From the NCBI RefSeq assembly GCF_021233435.1, contig NZ_CP089468.1, forward strand, positions 2,356,001-2,420,000: a DNA stretch of 64,000 nucleotides, in the 5' to 3' direction. The notes under the pieces were generated by a model. The model was not told the origin of the DNA. It ran no database searches and saw only the letters and a list, made by a program, of their open reading frames with translations. Position numbers and translations under genes: made by a program. This DNA is from Halobacterium noricense. GTDB lineage: Archaea > Halobacteriota > Halobacteria > Halobacteriales > Halobacteriaceae. This document shows positions 8,731-17,298 of this stretch, piece after piece; positions within the stretch are counted from its first letter, which is position 1, and every line of letters begins with the position of its first letter.

Positions 8731-10653
8731 CTACTCCGCGAAGTCCGGTTCCGTGTGCTTCTCCGCGACCTCGCTGTCGAGGTGGTCGAGGAACGCGTCG
8801 AGGTCGACGTCGTTGCGCTCGCGCTCCTGGCGGTCGCGCACCGAGACCGTCCCTGCTTCTTCCTCGTCGTCGCCGAGGACGAGCATGTACGGGACGTTGT
8901 CGTCGTGGGCCTGCTGGATTTTCCGGCCGACCGTCCAGTCGCGGTCCTCGACTTCCACGCGGTAGCCCTCCAGTTCGTTCTTCACGCGGTGGGCGTAGCC
9001 GAGGTTGTCGTCCGTCACGGGGAGGATGCGGACCTGCTCGGGCGCGAGCCACGTCGGGAAGCGGCCGTTGTAGTGCTCGATGAGCACCATGAAGAACCGC
9101 TCGTAGCTCCCGTAGAGCGCGCGGTGAATCATCACCGGCTGGTGGGCTTCGTTGTCCGAGCCCGTGTACTCGAGGTCGAAGCGCTCGGGCATGTTGAAGT
9201 CCAGTTGGACGGTCGGGCCGTCCCACGTGCGCCCGAGCGCGTCCTCGAACGCGAAGTCGACCTTCGGCCCGTAGAACGCGCCGTCGCCGGGTTCGAGGTC
9301 GTAGTCGACGTTCTGCTGGTCGAGCACGTCGCGGAGCTGGCTCTCGGACTGCTCCCAGATTTCGTCGCTGCCGACGGACTTCTCGGGGCGGGTCGCGAGC
9401 GCGACCTCGTAGTCGAGGTCGAACGTGTCCAGGACCTCGAAGATGAGGTCCATGATGCGGCGGACCTCCTCCTCGATCTGGTCGGCGCGCGCGAACACGT
9501 GGCCGTCGTCGATGGTGAACGCCCACACCCGACTGAGCCCGGAGAGCTCGCCGCGCTGCTCGCGGCGGTACACCTTCCCGTCCTCGAAGTACCGGACCGG
9601 GAGGTCGCGGTAGCTCCACGAGGACTGGTCGAAGATGGTGGCGTGGCCCGGGCAGTTCATCGGCTTCAGGCCGTACTCCTCGTCGTCGACGTCCATGAGG
9701 AACATGTCGTCGACGTAGTTGTCGTAGTGGCCGGATTTCTTCCAGAGTTCCGTGCGGAAGAGGTGCGGCGTCTCGACCTCGTCGTAGCCCATGTCGCGGT
9801 TCAGGCCGTGAACGTAGTCCGAGAGTTCGCGCAGGACCGTCTTCCCATTAGGGTGGTACAGCGGGAGGCCGGGGCCGGTAACGTCCGGAATCGAGAAGAG
9901 GTCCATCTCGGAGCCGAGCTTGCGGTGGTCGCGCTCCTTGGCTTCCTCGCGTCGCTGGAGGTACGCCTCCAGCCCGTCCTCGGTGGGGAACGCCGTGCCG
10001 TACACCCGCGTCAGCGTCTCGCGCTCCTCGTCGCCGCGCCAGTACGCCGCGGAGGTCTCCAAGACCTCGAAGCCGCCGATTTCGCCCGTCGAGTCGACGT
10101 GCGGACCCTGGCAGAGGTCCTCGAAGCCGTCCTGTTCGTAGAAACTCACGGGGTCCTCGCCGGCCGCCTCGGTTTCGAGAATCTCGCGCTTGAACGGGTT
10201 GTCCTCGTACTTTTCGAAGGCCTCCTCGCGGTCGTACTCGACGCGCTCGACGTCGTAGTCGGCCTCGATGATGTCCTCGGCTTCTTCCTGAATCTCGTCG
10301 AGGTCGTCGGCGTCGAGTTCGACGTCCGCGATGTCGTAGTAGAACCCCTCGTCGGTGTACGGCCCGATGGTGAGTTTCGCGTCGGGGTGGTGGCGGACGA
10401 GGGCCTGCGCGAGCACGTGCGCGGCGGTGTGCCGGAGGACGTCGAGGTAGTCGTCGGAGCCCTCGGTGACGATTTCGATTTCGCGGTCCTCCGCAATCGG
10501 CTCCTCCTTCGCGACGAGTTCGCCGTCCAGCTTCCCGGCGACTGTGTCACGGCCGAGGCCGGGCCCGATTTCGTACGCTACGTCCTCGACCGTCGCCCCG
10601 GCTTCGACGTCCAGCGTGGCGCCGTCCGGGAGCGTCACAGTAACGGTGCTCAT
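8731..10653 (-). CDS. thrS: Threonyl-tRNA synthetase, bacterial-type with TGS and editing domains
   Basis: The 640-residue enzyme charges tRNA-Thr. It has a TGS domain (1-62), then an HxxxH editing motif HTAAH (75-79) with the matching CQGPHV further on, and a class II catalytic core with MNCPGH and an anticodon-binding C-terminus. This layout is that of bacterial and eukaryotic ThrRS; it lacks the DTD-like editing domain usual for archaeal enzymes. I start at the ATG at 10653, giving [11 protein letters not shown], instead of nine codons upstream. It is monocistronic. Confidence 0.96.
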   Translation of the reverse strand: MSTVTVTLPDGATLDVEAGATVEDVAYEIGPGLGRDTVAGKLDGELVAKEEPIAEDREIEIVTEGSDDYLDVLRHTAAHVLAQALVRHHPDAKLTIGPYTDEGFYYDIADVELDADDLDEIQEEAEDIIEADYDVERVEYDREEAFEKYEDNPFKREILETEAAGEDPVSFYEQDGFEDLCQGPHVDSTGEIGGFEVLETSAAYWRGDEERETLTRVYGTAFPTEDGLEAYLQRREEAKERDHRKLGSEMDLFSIPDVTGPGLPLYHPNGKTVLRELSDYVHGLNRDMGYDEVETPHLFRTELWKKSGHYDNYVDDMFLMDVDDEEYGLKPMNCPGHATIFDQSSWSYRDLPVRYFEDGKVYRREQRGELSGLSRVWAFTIDDGHVFARADQIEEEVRRIMDLIFEVLDTFDLDYEVALATRPEKSVGSDEIWEQSESQLRDVLDQQNVDYDLEPGDGAFYGPKVDFAFEDALGRTWDGPTVQLDFNMPERFDLEYTGSDNEAHQPVMIHRALYGSYERFFMVLIEHYNGRFPTWLAPEQVRILPVTDDNLGYAHRVKNELEGYRVEVEDRDWTVGRKIQQAHDDNVPYMLVLGDDEEEAGTVSVRDRQERERNDVDLDAFLDHLDSEVAEKHTEPDFAE

Positions 10654-10741
10654 TCTGTCCGTTAGTTCGCCCGGAGGCACCCATAAGCCTGTTGAGACGG
10701 TGCGAGTGCGTGCCGAACCACCAGAAGCGTCGAGTCGCGCG

Positions 10742-11776
10742 TCAGACCTCTCGCGCGCCCGTCCCCGCCCGGTCGACGTCCTGCAAGTCGATGTGGCCGG
10801 CGGGCATCGGAACGCCGTCGAAGTCGTCCTCGGCGAGCAGCAGTGAGCCGTCGAGGTCCGCGTAGTCCAGGAGCGGCGCGAGGTGGCAGGCCGCCGCGAT
10901 GCTGGCGTTGGACTCGATCATGCACCCGCACATGACTTCGAGGCCGTGCGCGCGGGCGGTGTGAATCAGGCGTTTGGCCTCGCGCAGCCCGCCCGTCTTC
11001 ATCAGTTTCAGGTTCGCGATGTCACAGCGGTCCGCGATGGCCGGGATGTCGCTGGCGACGACGCAGGACTCGTCGGCGGCAATCGGGAGCGGCGAGCGCT
11101 CGTAGACGTACTTCAGGCCCTCACGGTTCTCTGCGGGCACGGGCTGCTCGACGAACTCCACGCCGTAGTCGGCGAGCCACTCGATGTTGCGGACGGCTTC
11201 CTTGGGCGTCCACGCTTCGTTGGCGTCGACGCGGATGGTGGCGTCGGGCGCGGTCTCCCGGACCGCCGAGAGGAGTGCTTCGTCGCGGCTCGTGCCGAGT
11301 TTCACCTTCAGCGTTCCGTAGCCCGCCTCGACCGCCTCGGCGGTCTTCCGGCGCATCGTCTCCTCGTCGTCGATGCCGACGGTGAAGGAGGTGTCGAGCG
11401 TGTTCGCGGCGTCCAGCCCCCAGTAGCGATAGAGGGGCAAACCCGCGCGCTTCGTGGCGAGGTCGTGGCAGGCGATACTGACCGCGCTGCGCGCCGCGGG
11501 GTTGTCCTCGACAACCCCGCGCAGCCCGGTCTCGATGCGCGCGAGGTCGTGCGGGTCGTCGACGCGCTCGACGACGGCCAGGAGCTCGGGCAGGACGGCT
11601 TCGACGGTCGCCGCCGTCTCCCCGTAGTGCGCGGAGGGCGCGGCACCGCCGACGCCGACGTTGCCCTCGTCGTCCTCGACGCGCACGACGACGTTCGCGG
11701 CAGTGTCCTGCGTGCCGCGCGCGATGGTGAAGGGGTGTTCGAGCGGGAACTCGGAGCGCTCGAACGCCGCCTTCAC
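10742..11776 (-). CDS. dgcA: Enolase-superfamily racemase, probable N-acetyl-D-glutamate racemase (DgcA-like)
   Basis: The 344-residue protein keeps the muconate-lactonising fold: KVK (K157, K159) on one face, metal ligands D184, E210 and D235 (VDANEAW, VEQPV, ADES), and NLKLMKTGG (K257, K260) on the other. It would normally be called a dipeptide epimerase. Its start overlaps a DUF1611 gene by 4 bp, the pairing known as DgcN-DgcA, where D-Glu is N-acetylated and then racemised to N-acetyl-L-Glu. Enzyme class is seen; substrate is inferred from the pairing. Confidence 0.8.
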   Translation of the reverse strand: MKAAFERSEFPLEHPFTIARGTQDTAANVVVRVEDDEGNVGVGGAAPSAHYGETAATVEAVLPELLAVVERVDDPHDLARIETGLRGVVEDNPAARSAVSIACHDLATKRAGLPLYRYWGLDAANTLDTSFTVGIDDEETMRRKTAEAVEAGYGTLKVKLGTSRDEALLSAVRETAPDATIRVDANEAWTPKEAVRNIEWLADYGVEFVEQPVPAENREGLKYVYERSPLPIAADESCVVASDIPAIADRCDIANLKLMKTGGLREAKRLIHTARAHGLEVMCGCMIESNASIAAACHLAPLLDYADLDGSLLLAEDDFDGVPMPAGHIDLQDVDRAGTGAREV

Positions 11777-12786
11777 CGAATCACCTCGATGACCGAGTCG
11801 GGCCCGAACCGCACGGGGTCGTCGGCGGGCGCACCGATAGCCTCGGAGAAGTCCGCGACTGCGCCGCGGGCGGCCGTGTCGGTCTCGACGCTGCGCGTGT
11901 TCAGCATCCCACCGATTACGTCCGCGTCGGTGACGGGTTCGACGAACTCCTCGTAGCGCTCCACGAACGACTCGACGGGCGGGAGGGCCTGGTCGTAGCC
12001 GTGAATGGAGTCGCGGCCGTGCTCGTGGCAGAGCACGAGGTGGTCGGGCATCGAGCCGTGGACGATGCTCGCGGTGACCCCGGAGTACGCGGGGTGGACG
12101 ATGCTCGCCTGCCCCTCCACGAAGACGTAGTCGTGGTCCGCGCCCGCCTCCAAGACCATGCGCTCGACCGCGCCCGCGGCGAAGTCCGAGACCACGCGGT
12201 CGACCGGAATGCCCTCGCCCTCGATGAGGATACCGGTCTGCCCGGTCGCGACGAACGCCGCGTCCATCCCCTGCTCGCGGGCGGTCTCGTAGAGCTCGCG
12301 GGTGGCGGTCATCTTCCCGACCGAGCAGTCCGTGCCCACGGTCGCGACGACCGTGGCGTCGACGCTGTCCGCGACGCCGTCCGCGACGCCCAAGTCGGCG
12401 GGCGGCTTCCGCACGTCCCAGAGTTCACAGCCGTACTCGGCGGCGAGATCCTCGAACTCCTCGTCGTCGCTGAGGAAGTAGTGGAGGCCCGAGTAGACGT
12501 CGCAGCCGCGTTCGAGGGCGTTGCGGACGTCCGGCCGCCACGACTGGTCGAACGCGCCGCCGATGGGCGAGATGCCGACGACGAGCGCGTCCACGTCGTC
12601 GGGCACGTCGCTCATCGACGCGACCACGGGCGCGTCCTGTACGTCCGGCAGGTGGTCGTTGACTCGGGTGCCGTCGTTGTCCCGGTCGAGCACCGCGACG
12701 ACGTCGTAGTCGGCGTACCGGAGGACGCCCACCGCGGTCTTCGCGCGGCCGGGGAACTTCTCGTGCGCGAGGAGTGCGACTTTCAT
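11773..12786 (-). CDS. dgcN: DUF1611 protein, probable D-glutamate N-acetyltransferase (DgcN-like)
   Basis: The 337-residue protein has an N-terminal Rossmann-like half (MKVALLAHEKFPGRAKTA onward) and a C-terminal P-loop half with VGTDCSVGKMT (150-160), the DUF1611 signature. In marine bacteria and haloarchaea this family has been reported as the first step of D-glutamate use, acetylating D-Glu for the racemase encoded by the next gene. The 4-bp overlap with the racemase supports joint work. Without biochemistry the acetyl donor and exact substrate here remain inferred. Confidence 0.78.
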   Translation of the reverse strand: MKVALLAHEKFPGRAKTAVGVLRYADYDVVAVLDRDNDGTRVNDHLPDVQDAPVVASMSDVPDDVDALVVGISPIGGAFDQSWRPDVRNALERGCDVYSGLHYFLSDDEEFEDLAAEYGCELWDVRKPPADLGVADGVADSVDATVVATVGTDCSVGKMTATRELYETAREQGMDAAFVATGQTGILIEGEGIPVDRVVSDFAAGAVERMVLEAGADHDYVFVEGQASIVHPAYSGVTASIVHGSMPDHLVLCHEHGRDSIHGYDQALPPVESFVERYEEFVEPVTDADVIGGMLNTRSVETDTAARGAVADFSEAIGAPADDPVRFGPDSVIEVIR

Positions 12787-12861
12787 ACGACGATGGAGGC
12801 CACCCGCCGTCTTAAACCTGAAGCCGAGGGCAACCCAGGCACCGTCAGGTCGACCGACAGG

Positions 12862-13764
12862 TCACAAAAGCGATAGCTGCACCGTCCAGAACGTGTCGTG
12901 GGCGTCGTCGAGCGCGGCTTCCGGCTTCCCGGTGGCGTCCACGGCGGCGGTGGCGTCGGCGTCGAACTCGTCCAGCAGGGTGCCCTCGCCGACGACGAAC
13001 ACGTGCTCGGCTTCGATGCCGTCGAGCGCGCGCTGGCACTTCTGGAGGTGTTCGGTAATCTGGCTCTCGCGGCGGCGCTCGAAGCGGTCCTGCGAGAACC
13101 CGCCCTTCGAGTGCTTGCCCTTCACGTCGCTCTCGAACCCCTCGAAGTGAACGCGCTCGGGCTGCGGCCCCTCGCCCATCTCGGCTTCGTAGACACCCAA
13201 CGCGAACAGGTCCGCGCGCACGACGGCGAGCGCGTACCGCCCGGTCGGCGCGAGCCACTCGCGGTCGACCTGCACGGTCGAATCCCACGTCTCGAACGCC
13301 TCCGGCGGGTTCGGGGGGCGGAGCGCCGCGGAAAGCAACCCTTCGCGGTCACGGACGACGAGGCAGGGCGCGGCGCGCTCGACGAGCGGCGCGCGGTCGC
13401 CGAACGCCTCCCGCACGTCCTCGGGCGGGTCGTCTGGCACGTACGCCGTGAGCACGCCCTCCTCGGTGCTCTCGATGCTGTCGAGGAGCGCGACGACTCG
13501 CTCGCGGCGCTCCCCGCGGAGGTCCCGACGCCCTCTGAACTCGGGGCCGCCGTCCTCGCCGCGCAGCCGCTCGACGCGGTCCTCCAACTCGATAATCCTG
13601 TCCTCAAGTTCGTTGACGCGCTGCTCGGCCGCCTGTTTGTCACGGACGGCCTCGCTGCGGCGCTCGCCCTCCGCGTCCAGTTGCGCCTCTAGGGAGTCCT
13701 TCTCGGCTTCCAGGTCCTCGATGCGCTCCTTGAGTGCCGCGCGCCCGAGGAGTCTGTCCAGCAT
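12862..13764 (-). CDS. Vms1/Ankzf1-type (VLRF1) peptidyl-tRNA hydrolase
   Basis: This 300-residue protein has an N-terminal coiled coil (about 10-68) and an eRF1-like domain. The segment KHSKGGFSQDRFERRRE (217-233) matches the VLRF1 motif in which a glutamine, here Q225, replaces GGQ of release factors. Eukaryotic Vms1/ANKZF1 frees nascent chains from stalled large subunits, so this may be a ribosome rescue enzyme. The ATG at 13764 is chosen; the frame stays open far upstream into hairpin-rich DNA that does not code. Confidence 0.8.
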   Translation of the reverse strand: MLDRLLGRAALKERIEDLEAEKDSLEAQLDAEGERRSEAVRDKQAAEQRVNELEDRIIELEDRVERLRGEDGGPEFRGRRDLRGERRERVVALLDSIESTEEGVLTAYVPDDPPEDVREAFGDRAPLVERAAPCLVVRDREGLLSAALRPPNPPEAFETWDSTVQVDREWLAPTGRYALAVVRADLFALGVYEAEMGEGPQPERVHFEGFESDVKGKHSKGGFSQDRFERRRESQITEHLQKCQRALDGIEAEHVFVVGEGTLLDEFDADATAAVDATGKPEAALDDAHDTFWTVQLSLL

Positions 13765-13822
13765 GGGCGAATGGCGACAGCCCGGCCGCTTAGGCGTTTC
13801 CCACCTACGGTCGGAGTGTTCG

Positions 13823-13840
13823 GACGGGCAGACGAAACTG
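13823..13840 (+). repeat. 18-bp direct repeat, copy 1
   Basis: This copy reads GACGGGCAGACGAAACTG and recurs exactly at 14346-14363, 523 bp away. Both lie in the gene-free region. They may be ends of a decayed element or duplicated DNA; I see no other sign of function. Confidence 0.85.
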
Positions 13841-13883
13841 GCTTGATGTGCTCGCCGATACACCCGGTAGGCCTGGTGGTCGC

Positions 13884-14138
13884 CGGGAGAGCAACGCTCT
13901 CCCGAGGCCTCGGAAATCGGAGATTTCCGGCGGATTGAAAGCGCGAGGCGCGCGTGGCGGCGAAGCCGCCACGTTTTGCAGCGGTTGGCGAAGCCGACCG
14001 CCCACTCGGCGAACCCCGGCGTTCGGAAGACGCTATGCGTCTTCCGCAGTCGACCGAGAGACGCCGACGGCGTCTCTCGGGATGACGAGAGGACTTCGTC
14101 CTCTCGAACCACCCATCAGAAACGCATAGCGTTTCTGA
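13884..14138. repeat. Array of eight short hairpins with 3-nt loops
   Basis: Hairpins lie at 13884-13904 (stem 9, loop aac), 13911-13929 (8, gga), 13953-13973 (9, gaa), 13981-14001 (9 with one G-T pair, gaa), 14024-14046 (10, tat), 14054-14080 (12, gac), 14086-14106 (9, ttc) and 14116-14138 (10, ata). Seven stems are perfect and the stem sequences are unrelated, so this is not a copied repeat. Spacing is 5 to 23 bp. Loops are always three bases. Confidence 0.95.
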
Positions 14139-14345
14139 GGACGACGCAAGCACGAGAGCGAGCAACGCGAGCGAACGTGCGCAGCGAGCCGCGGGAGTGT
14201 CGTGAGTGCAACGAACGAGACCACGGAAGACGAGCACTGCGAGTCTCCCGACGGTCGAGACAGCCGAGGGCTTTCAGCTGTTCCCCCACAACTCTGCTGC
14301 TGGGAACTACTTATCTGACACTACCTTACGGCCGGGCAGTATTCA

Positions 14346-14363
14346 GACGGGCAGACGAAACTG
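14346..14363 (+). repeat. 18-bp direct repeat, copy 2
   Basis: Exact copy of 13823-13840, placed about 20 bp before the 121-bp inverted-repeat element. The flanking bases differ between copies after the 18 bp. Confidence 0.85.
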
Positions 14364-14383
14364 CGGAGACGACTCGGCCTTGT

Positions 14384-14504
14384 GAAAGCCCTCGGCGCGC
14401 TCGCGGTCGTTCGCTCGCTGCGCTCCTCGTCACTCGCGACGCTCGTTCCTGTGGTGCTTACGTCGCGAAGCGACCACGCAAGCGCGAGCGCGCCTCGCCC
14501 TTTC
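14384..14504. repeat. MITE-like 121-bp element with imperfect inverted ends
   Basis: The two 22-bp ends match in inverted orientation at 18 positions, with perfect blocks of 5 (GAAAG) and 11 bp (GCGCGCTCGCG). The right end plus eight flanking bases also matches 13929-13953 in inverted orientation at 24 of 25 bases, so this sequence occurs at least twice in the region. No gene lies inside. Miniature inverted-repeat element is my best guess. Confidence 0.5.
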
Positions 14505-14550
14505 AATCCGCCAGGAACCGGCTGGCCCGCCGGCTAAAGCTATCGTCGTC

Positions 14551-15885
14551 CTATGGCCGAAGCACACGAACCGCTACTCCGGGGCGCAGCAGCGCGGTCG
14601 GCGGAACCTCCATGCTGAGCACGCGGCCGTACGTGGAAGACACCTCGCCGTCCTCGTGCGCGGTGTCGACCACGCGGGAGGCGTAGCGGTCGAACAGGCG
14701 CGTCGGGAGCGAGCGCGAGCCCTCCGTGTCGTCGAACGCGAGGTCCGCGGTCGTGGCGAGCAGCCACGCGACGTCGACGACGTCGCTGGCGCTGTCGAAG
14801 AAGCGGCGTGGGAGGTCGTCGGTGCCGTCGGCGAGCGCGTGGCCGAGCAGGACGGCTTCGAGGCACGCGACGGACATCCCCTGCCCGTAGACGGGGTTGA
14901 AGCTCGCGACGGCGTCGCCGAGCACGACGAGGCCGTCAGGAAACTCGTCGAGGGCCTCGTAGCGCCGCCGGCGGTTCGACGGGAACGGGTAGTGCGCGAT
15001 GTCGCCGACGACCGGTCGCGTCTCGAGAAGCTCCGCAAAGTCGTCGATAGGGAGCGTGCGCGCGAACTCGCGGAGCGCGTCGATGTCCGTCGGCGGGTCG
15101 TCGCCGTGGACGCCCTGGAGCATGACGAGCCAGCGGTCGCCCTCCACGGGAAACACGCCGCCACCGCGAGGCTGCTGGGGCGACGGTGGCACGAAGTACG
15201 CGCGCCGGTCGTCGGGCGGGCGCTCGACGACGGCGGTGGTGTACGCCACGTCCACGGTGAGTTCGTCGACCGGCGGCGCGTCGTAGCCGTGGGCTTCGAG
15301 CCACGACGGCGTCGAACTCGTGCGGCCCGTAGCGTCCACTACGAGGTCTGCTCGAAGTGATTCTGTACCGTCGCCCTCACGGATTTCGACGCCCGCCACG
15401 TCGTTCGTGCCGTCCGCGAGGTAGTCCACGAACTGCGTCTCGCCGCGGAACGTGATGCCGTCGCGGGCGGCGAGTCGCTGGCGAATCGCGTGCTCGAACA
15501 GCGGCCGGCTCGCCGAGTACAGGACTTTCGGCTGCGGCCCCGTGGCGAGCACGCCGCCCTGCTGGTAATACGTGAGGTCGGTCGTCCAGTCGAGCATCAG
15601 CCCGCCGGACTCGACGAGCATCTCGCCGTAGCCCGGGAAGAGGTCTTCGAGGGTCGCGCGCCCGGCTTCGAGGAGGACGTGGGGCTGGCGGGACTGCGGG
15701 ACGCCGCGGCGCGCGCTGGCATCGTCGGGCAGCGGGTCGCGGTCGAGGACGGTCACGCGGTCGAACGCGTCGTCGAGCACACGCGCCGCGACCATGCCGG
15801 CGACGCTCGCGCCGACGACGACCGCGTGGTCGCCGACGGCGGGAATCGCGTCGGGGTCGTAGCGTGGGACGGACGCCAGCGTCAC
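14551..15885 (-). CDS. FAD-dependent oxidoreductase (geranylgeranyl reductase/monooxygenase-like)
   Basis: About 444 residues with a p-hydroxybenzoate hydroxylase-type FAD fold. HAVVVGASVAGMVAARVL near residue 20 binds ADP, VVDATGR near the middle is the second dinucleotide motif, and DGLVVLGDAVASFNPVYGQG is the GDA flavin motif. Substrate is unknown; halophile relatives act on isoprenoids or aromatic rings. I use a GTG start at 15885 because it places the FAD strand at the usual depth; the frame runs open further upstream without coding character. It overlaps no neighbour. Confidence 0.8.
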   Translation of the reverse strand: MTLASVPRYDPDAIPAVGDHAVVVGASVAGMVAARVLDDAFDRVTVLDRDPLPDDASARRGVPQSRQPHVLLEAGRATLEDLFPGYGEMLVESGGLMLDWTTDLTYYQQGGVLATGPQPKVLYSASRPLFEHAIRQRLAARDGITFRGETQFVDYLADGTNDVAGVEIREGDGTESLRADLVVDATGRTSSTPSWLEAHGYDAPPVDELTVDVAYTTAVVERPPDDRRAYFVPPSPQQPRGGGVFPVEGDRWLVMLQGVHGDDPPTDIDALREFARTLPIDDFAELLETRPVVGDIAHYPFPSNRRRRYEALDEFPDGLVVLGDAVASFNPVYGQGMSVACLEAVLLGHALADGTDDLPRRFFDSASDVVDVAWLLATTADLAFDDTEGSRSLPTRLFDRYASRVVDTAHEDGEVSSTYGRVLSMEVPPTALLRPGVAVRVLRP

Positions 15886-15963
15886 TGGTCGAGTGGTGCG
15901 TGGCGCGAGTGTTAAACGTTCCCTGTTGGCCTCAACGCTTTTGCGTTTTGTGAGGAAAGGTAA

Positions 15964-16143
15964 CGCATAGCAATAGCACTCACGGACTGGGTCGGCGTCG
16001 ACGACGCCTCGCCCGCCGAGCGGCTGGTCGTCGAGTCCGTCGTCGCGCCCGGCCCGCGGGTGTCGGCGGGCCCGGTCTCGGTGCGGGAGCTCGTGGAGCC
16101 GCACGTCCCGACGGCCGAACTCGCGTGGGAGAACGAGGAGTGA
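15964..16143 (+). pseudogene. C-terminal gene remnant without a start
   Basis: Between a TAA at 15961 and a TGA at 16141 lies a 59-codon frame with strong G/C third positions and sensible halophilic composition (for example WVGVDDASPAERLVVESVV, then VPTAELAWENEE at the end). There is no ATG, and the only GTG codons come late. It looks like the last 60 residues of a lost gene rather than chance. I do not recognise the family. Its stop sits two bases from the stop of the convergent DUF5802-like gene. Confidence 0.4.
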
Positions 16144-16145
16144 GC

Positions 16146-16484
16146 TTAGACCGCGCCCATGTCGAACAGGCGCGCGGCGTGGTCGCGTTTCGCGAGCAGG
16201 ACTGCCTCCAGCGACGGTGGGTTCTCGACGGCTACGGTTTCGAGGACGTCCTCGGGGACGGCGAGCGTGCGCTCGGGCACGTCGTCCTCGCCGTGGACCG
16301 AGAAGTGTGCGGGGCCGATTTTCATCACGAGCGGGAGGTCTGTCCGGGAGATGCCCTCGTCGTCGGCGTAGAGCTGCTCGTTGACCCGTTCGTGGTGCCG
16401 GCTGTTGATGGCGGCGCGGTCGCCGCGCGCCGGTTCGACGTACAACCGTCCGAGGTAGTAACCGCTGGAGAACGCCTCGAACAT
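16146..16484 (-). CDS. Haloarchaeal conserved protein (DUF5802-like)
   Basis: The 112-residue protein begins MFEAFSSGYYLGRLYVEP, a start I associate with the haloarchaeal family DUF5802. It is acidic, has no membrane helix, and contains HHERVNEQLYADDEG and a regular VPEDVLETVAVENPPSLEAVLLAKRDHAARLF tail split here only by reading (no single motif is catalytic). The ATG at 16484 is chosen over an upstream start adding 23 residues with atypical composition. Function unknown; it may interact with a short partner, but nothing shows this. Confidence 0.65.
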   Translation of the reverse strand: MFEAFSSGYYLGRLYVEPARGDRAAINSRHHERVNEQLYADDEGISRTDLPLVMKIGPAHFSVHGEDDVPERTLAVPEDVLETVAVENPPSLEAVLLAKRDHAARLFDMGAV

Positions 16485-16600
16485 GTATGCTAACGTTTGG
16501 CACGGGAACACATAAGCGCTCCGGCGGCCCCCGAAGTCGTCGCGCAATCCCACCGAGAGCAGACACCCTTATCCGGGCTCGCCGCTAACTCAGGGTGAAG

Positions 16601-17251
16601 ATGGACTCGGGGGCACTGCTCGACATACTCGGCAACGAGAACCGGCGACGCATCCTCCGGCTGCTCGCGCGAAAACCCTGTTACGTCACGGAAATCTCGG
16701 AGTACCTCGGGGTCAGCCCGAAGGCGGTCATCGACCACCTCCGCCGGCTGGAGGACGCCGGCCTCGTCGAATCGGAGGTTGACGACCAGCGCCGCAAGTA
16801 CTTCCACATCGCCGAGAACCTCCGGCTGGAGGTGCGGCTGTCGCCGTTCGACTTCGGCGCGAAGTCCGCCTACCCCGCGAGCGCGGACCTCGACCTGACG
16901 CGGTGCCAGCACGTCTCTATTCGCATCCGCCAGGACCGCAACGACGACGTCGCGGACCTCGCGGGGAAGCTCCAGGAGCTCAAGGACCTCGAACGCGAGC
17001 TGTCGCTGGCCCAGCGCTGGGTACAGGGCCGGCTCGCGGACGTCCAAGACCAACTCGGGGAAGCCGTCGGCGACGGGAGCGAACGCCTCTACGCGGACGT
17101 GCTCGCGGCGCTGGCGTCCGGCGAGCGCTCCGCGAGCGCGGTCGCCGCCGCCCTCGACGCCCCCGAGCCGCTCGTGGAGGGCGTCCTCGAAACGCTGCGC
17201 GAGCAGGACGTCGTCGAGCGCGCGGACGGCGAGTGGCGCATCGCCGAGTAG
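16601..17251 (+). CDS. ArsR-type winged-helix transcriptional regulator
   Basis: The 216-residue protein has an N-terminal winged helix: ILGNENRRRILRLLARKP, then CYVTEISEYLGVSPKAVIDH (recognition helix) and a wing ending RRKYFHIAE. The middle is a short coiled coil (VADLAGKLQELKDLEREL), probably for dimer formation, and the C-terminus holds a second helix-turn-helix-like segment (SASAVAAALDAPEPLVEGV). No metal-binding cysteine cluster is visible, so it is not a classic metal sensor. A CTTATC element about 33 bp upstream may be its promoter. Target genes unknown. Confidence 0.85.
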   Translation: MDSGALLDILGNENRRRILRLLARKPCYVTEISEYLGVSPKAVIDHLRRLEDAGLVESEVDDQRRKYFHIAENLRLEVRLSPFDFGAKSAYPASADLDLTRCQHVSIRIRQDRNDDVADLAGKLQELKDLERELSLAQRWVQGRLADVQDQLGEAVGDGSERLYADVLAALASGERSASAVAAALDAPEPLVEGVLETLREQDVVERADGEWRIAE

Positions 17252-17298
17252 CACGCGAGTAGCAACCTTTTCGTCGGCGCGCCCGGAACCGTCTCGAC

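Larger units (their letters stand above)
13765..14550. other. 786-bp gene-free region rich in hairpins and repeats
   Basis: No reading frame here looks like a gene: frames are broken or Arg/Ser-rich and change character abruptly. The region holds a run of eight hairpins (13884-14138), an 18-bp direct repeat (13823-13840 and 14346-14363), a near-perfect 25-bp inverted pair (13929-13953 and 14488-14512) and a 121-bp element with imperfect inverted ends. It separates the divergently read VLRF1 gene's upstream side from the 3' end of the FAD oxidoreductase gene. Confidence 0.8.

Noticed and set aside
8755-10665. Long plus-strand frame (636 codons) opposite thrS
   Set aside because: The thrS strand has full class II synthetase motifs; the opposite product is low-complexity and motif-free.
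13929-13953. Possible CRISPR repeat remnant (contains GGATTGAAAG)
   Set aside because: There is no regular repeat-spacer order and no cas gene; the second copy is inverted, which is not CRISPR-like.
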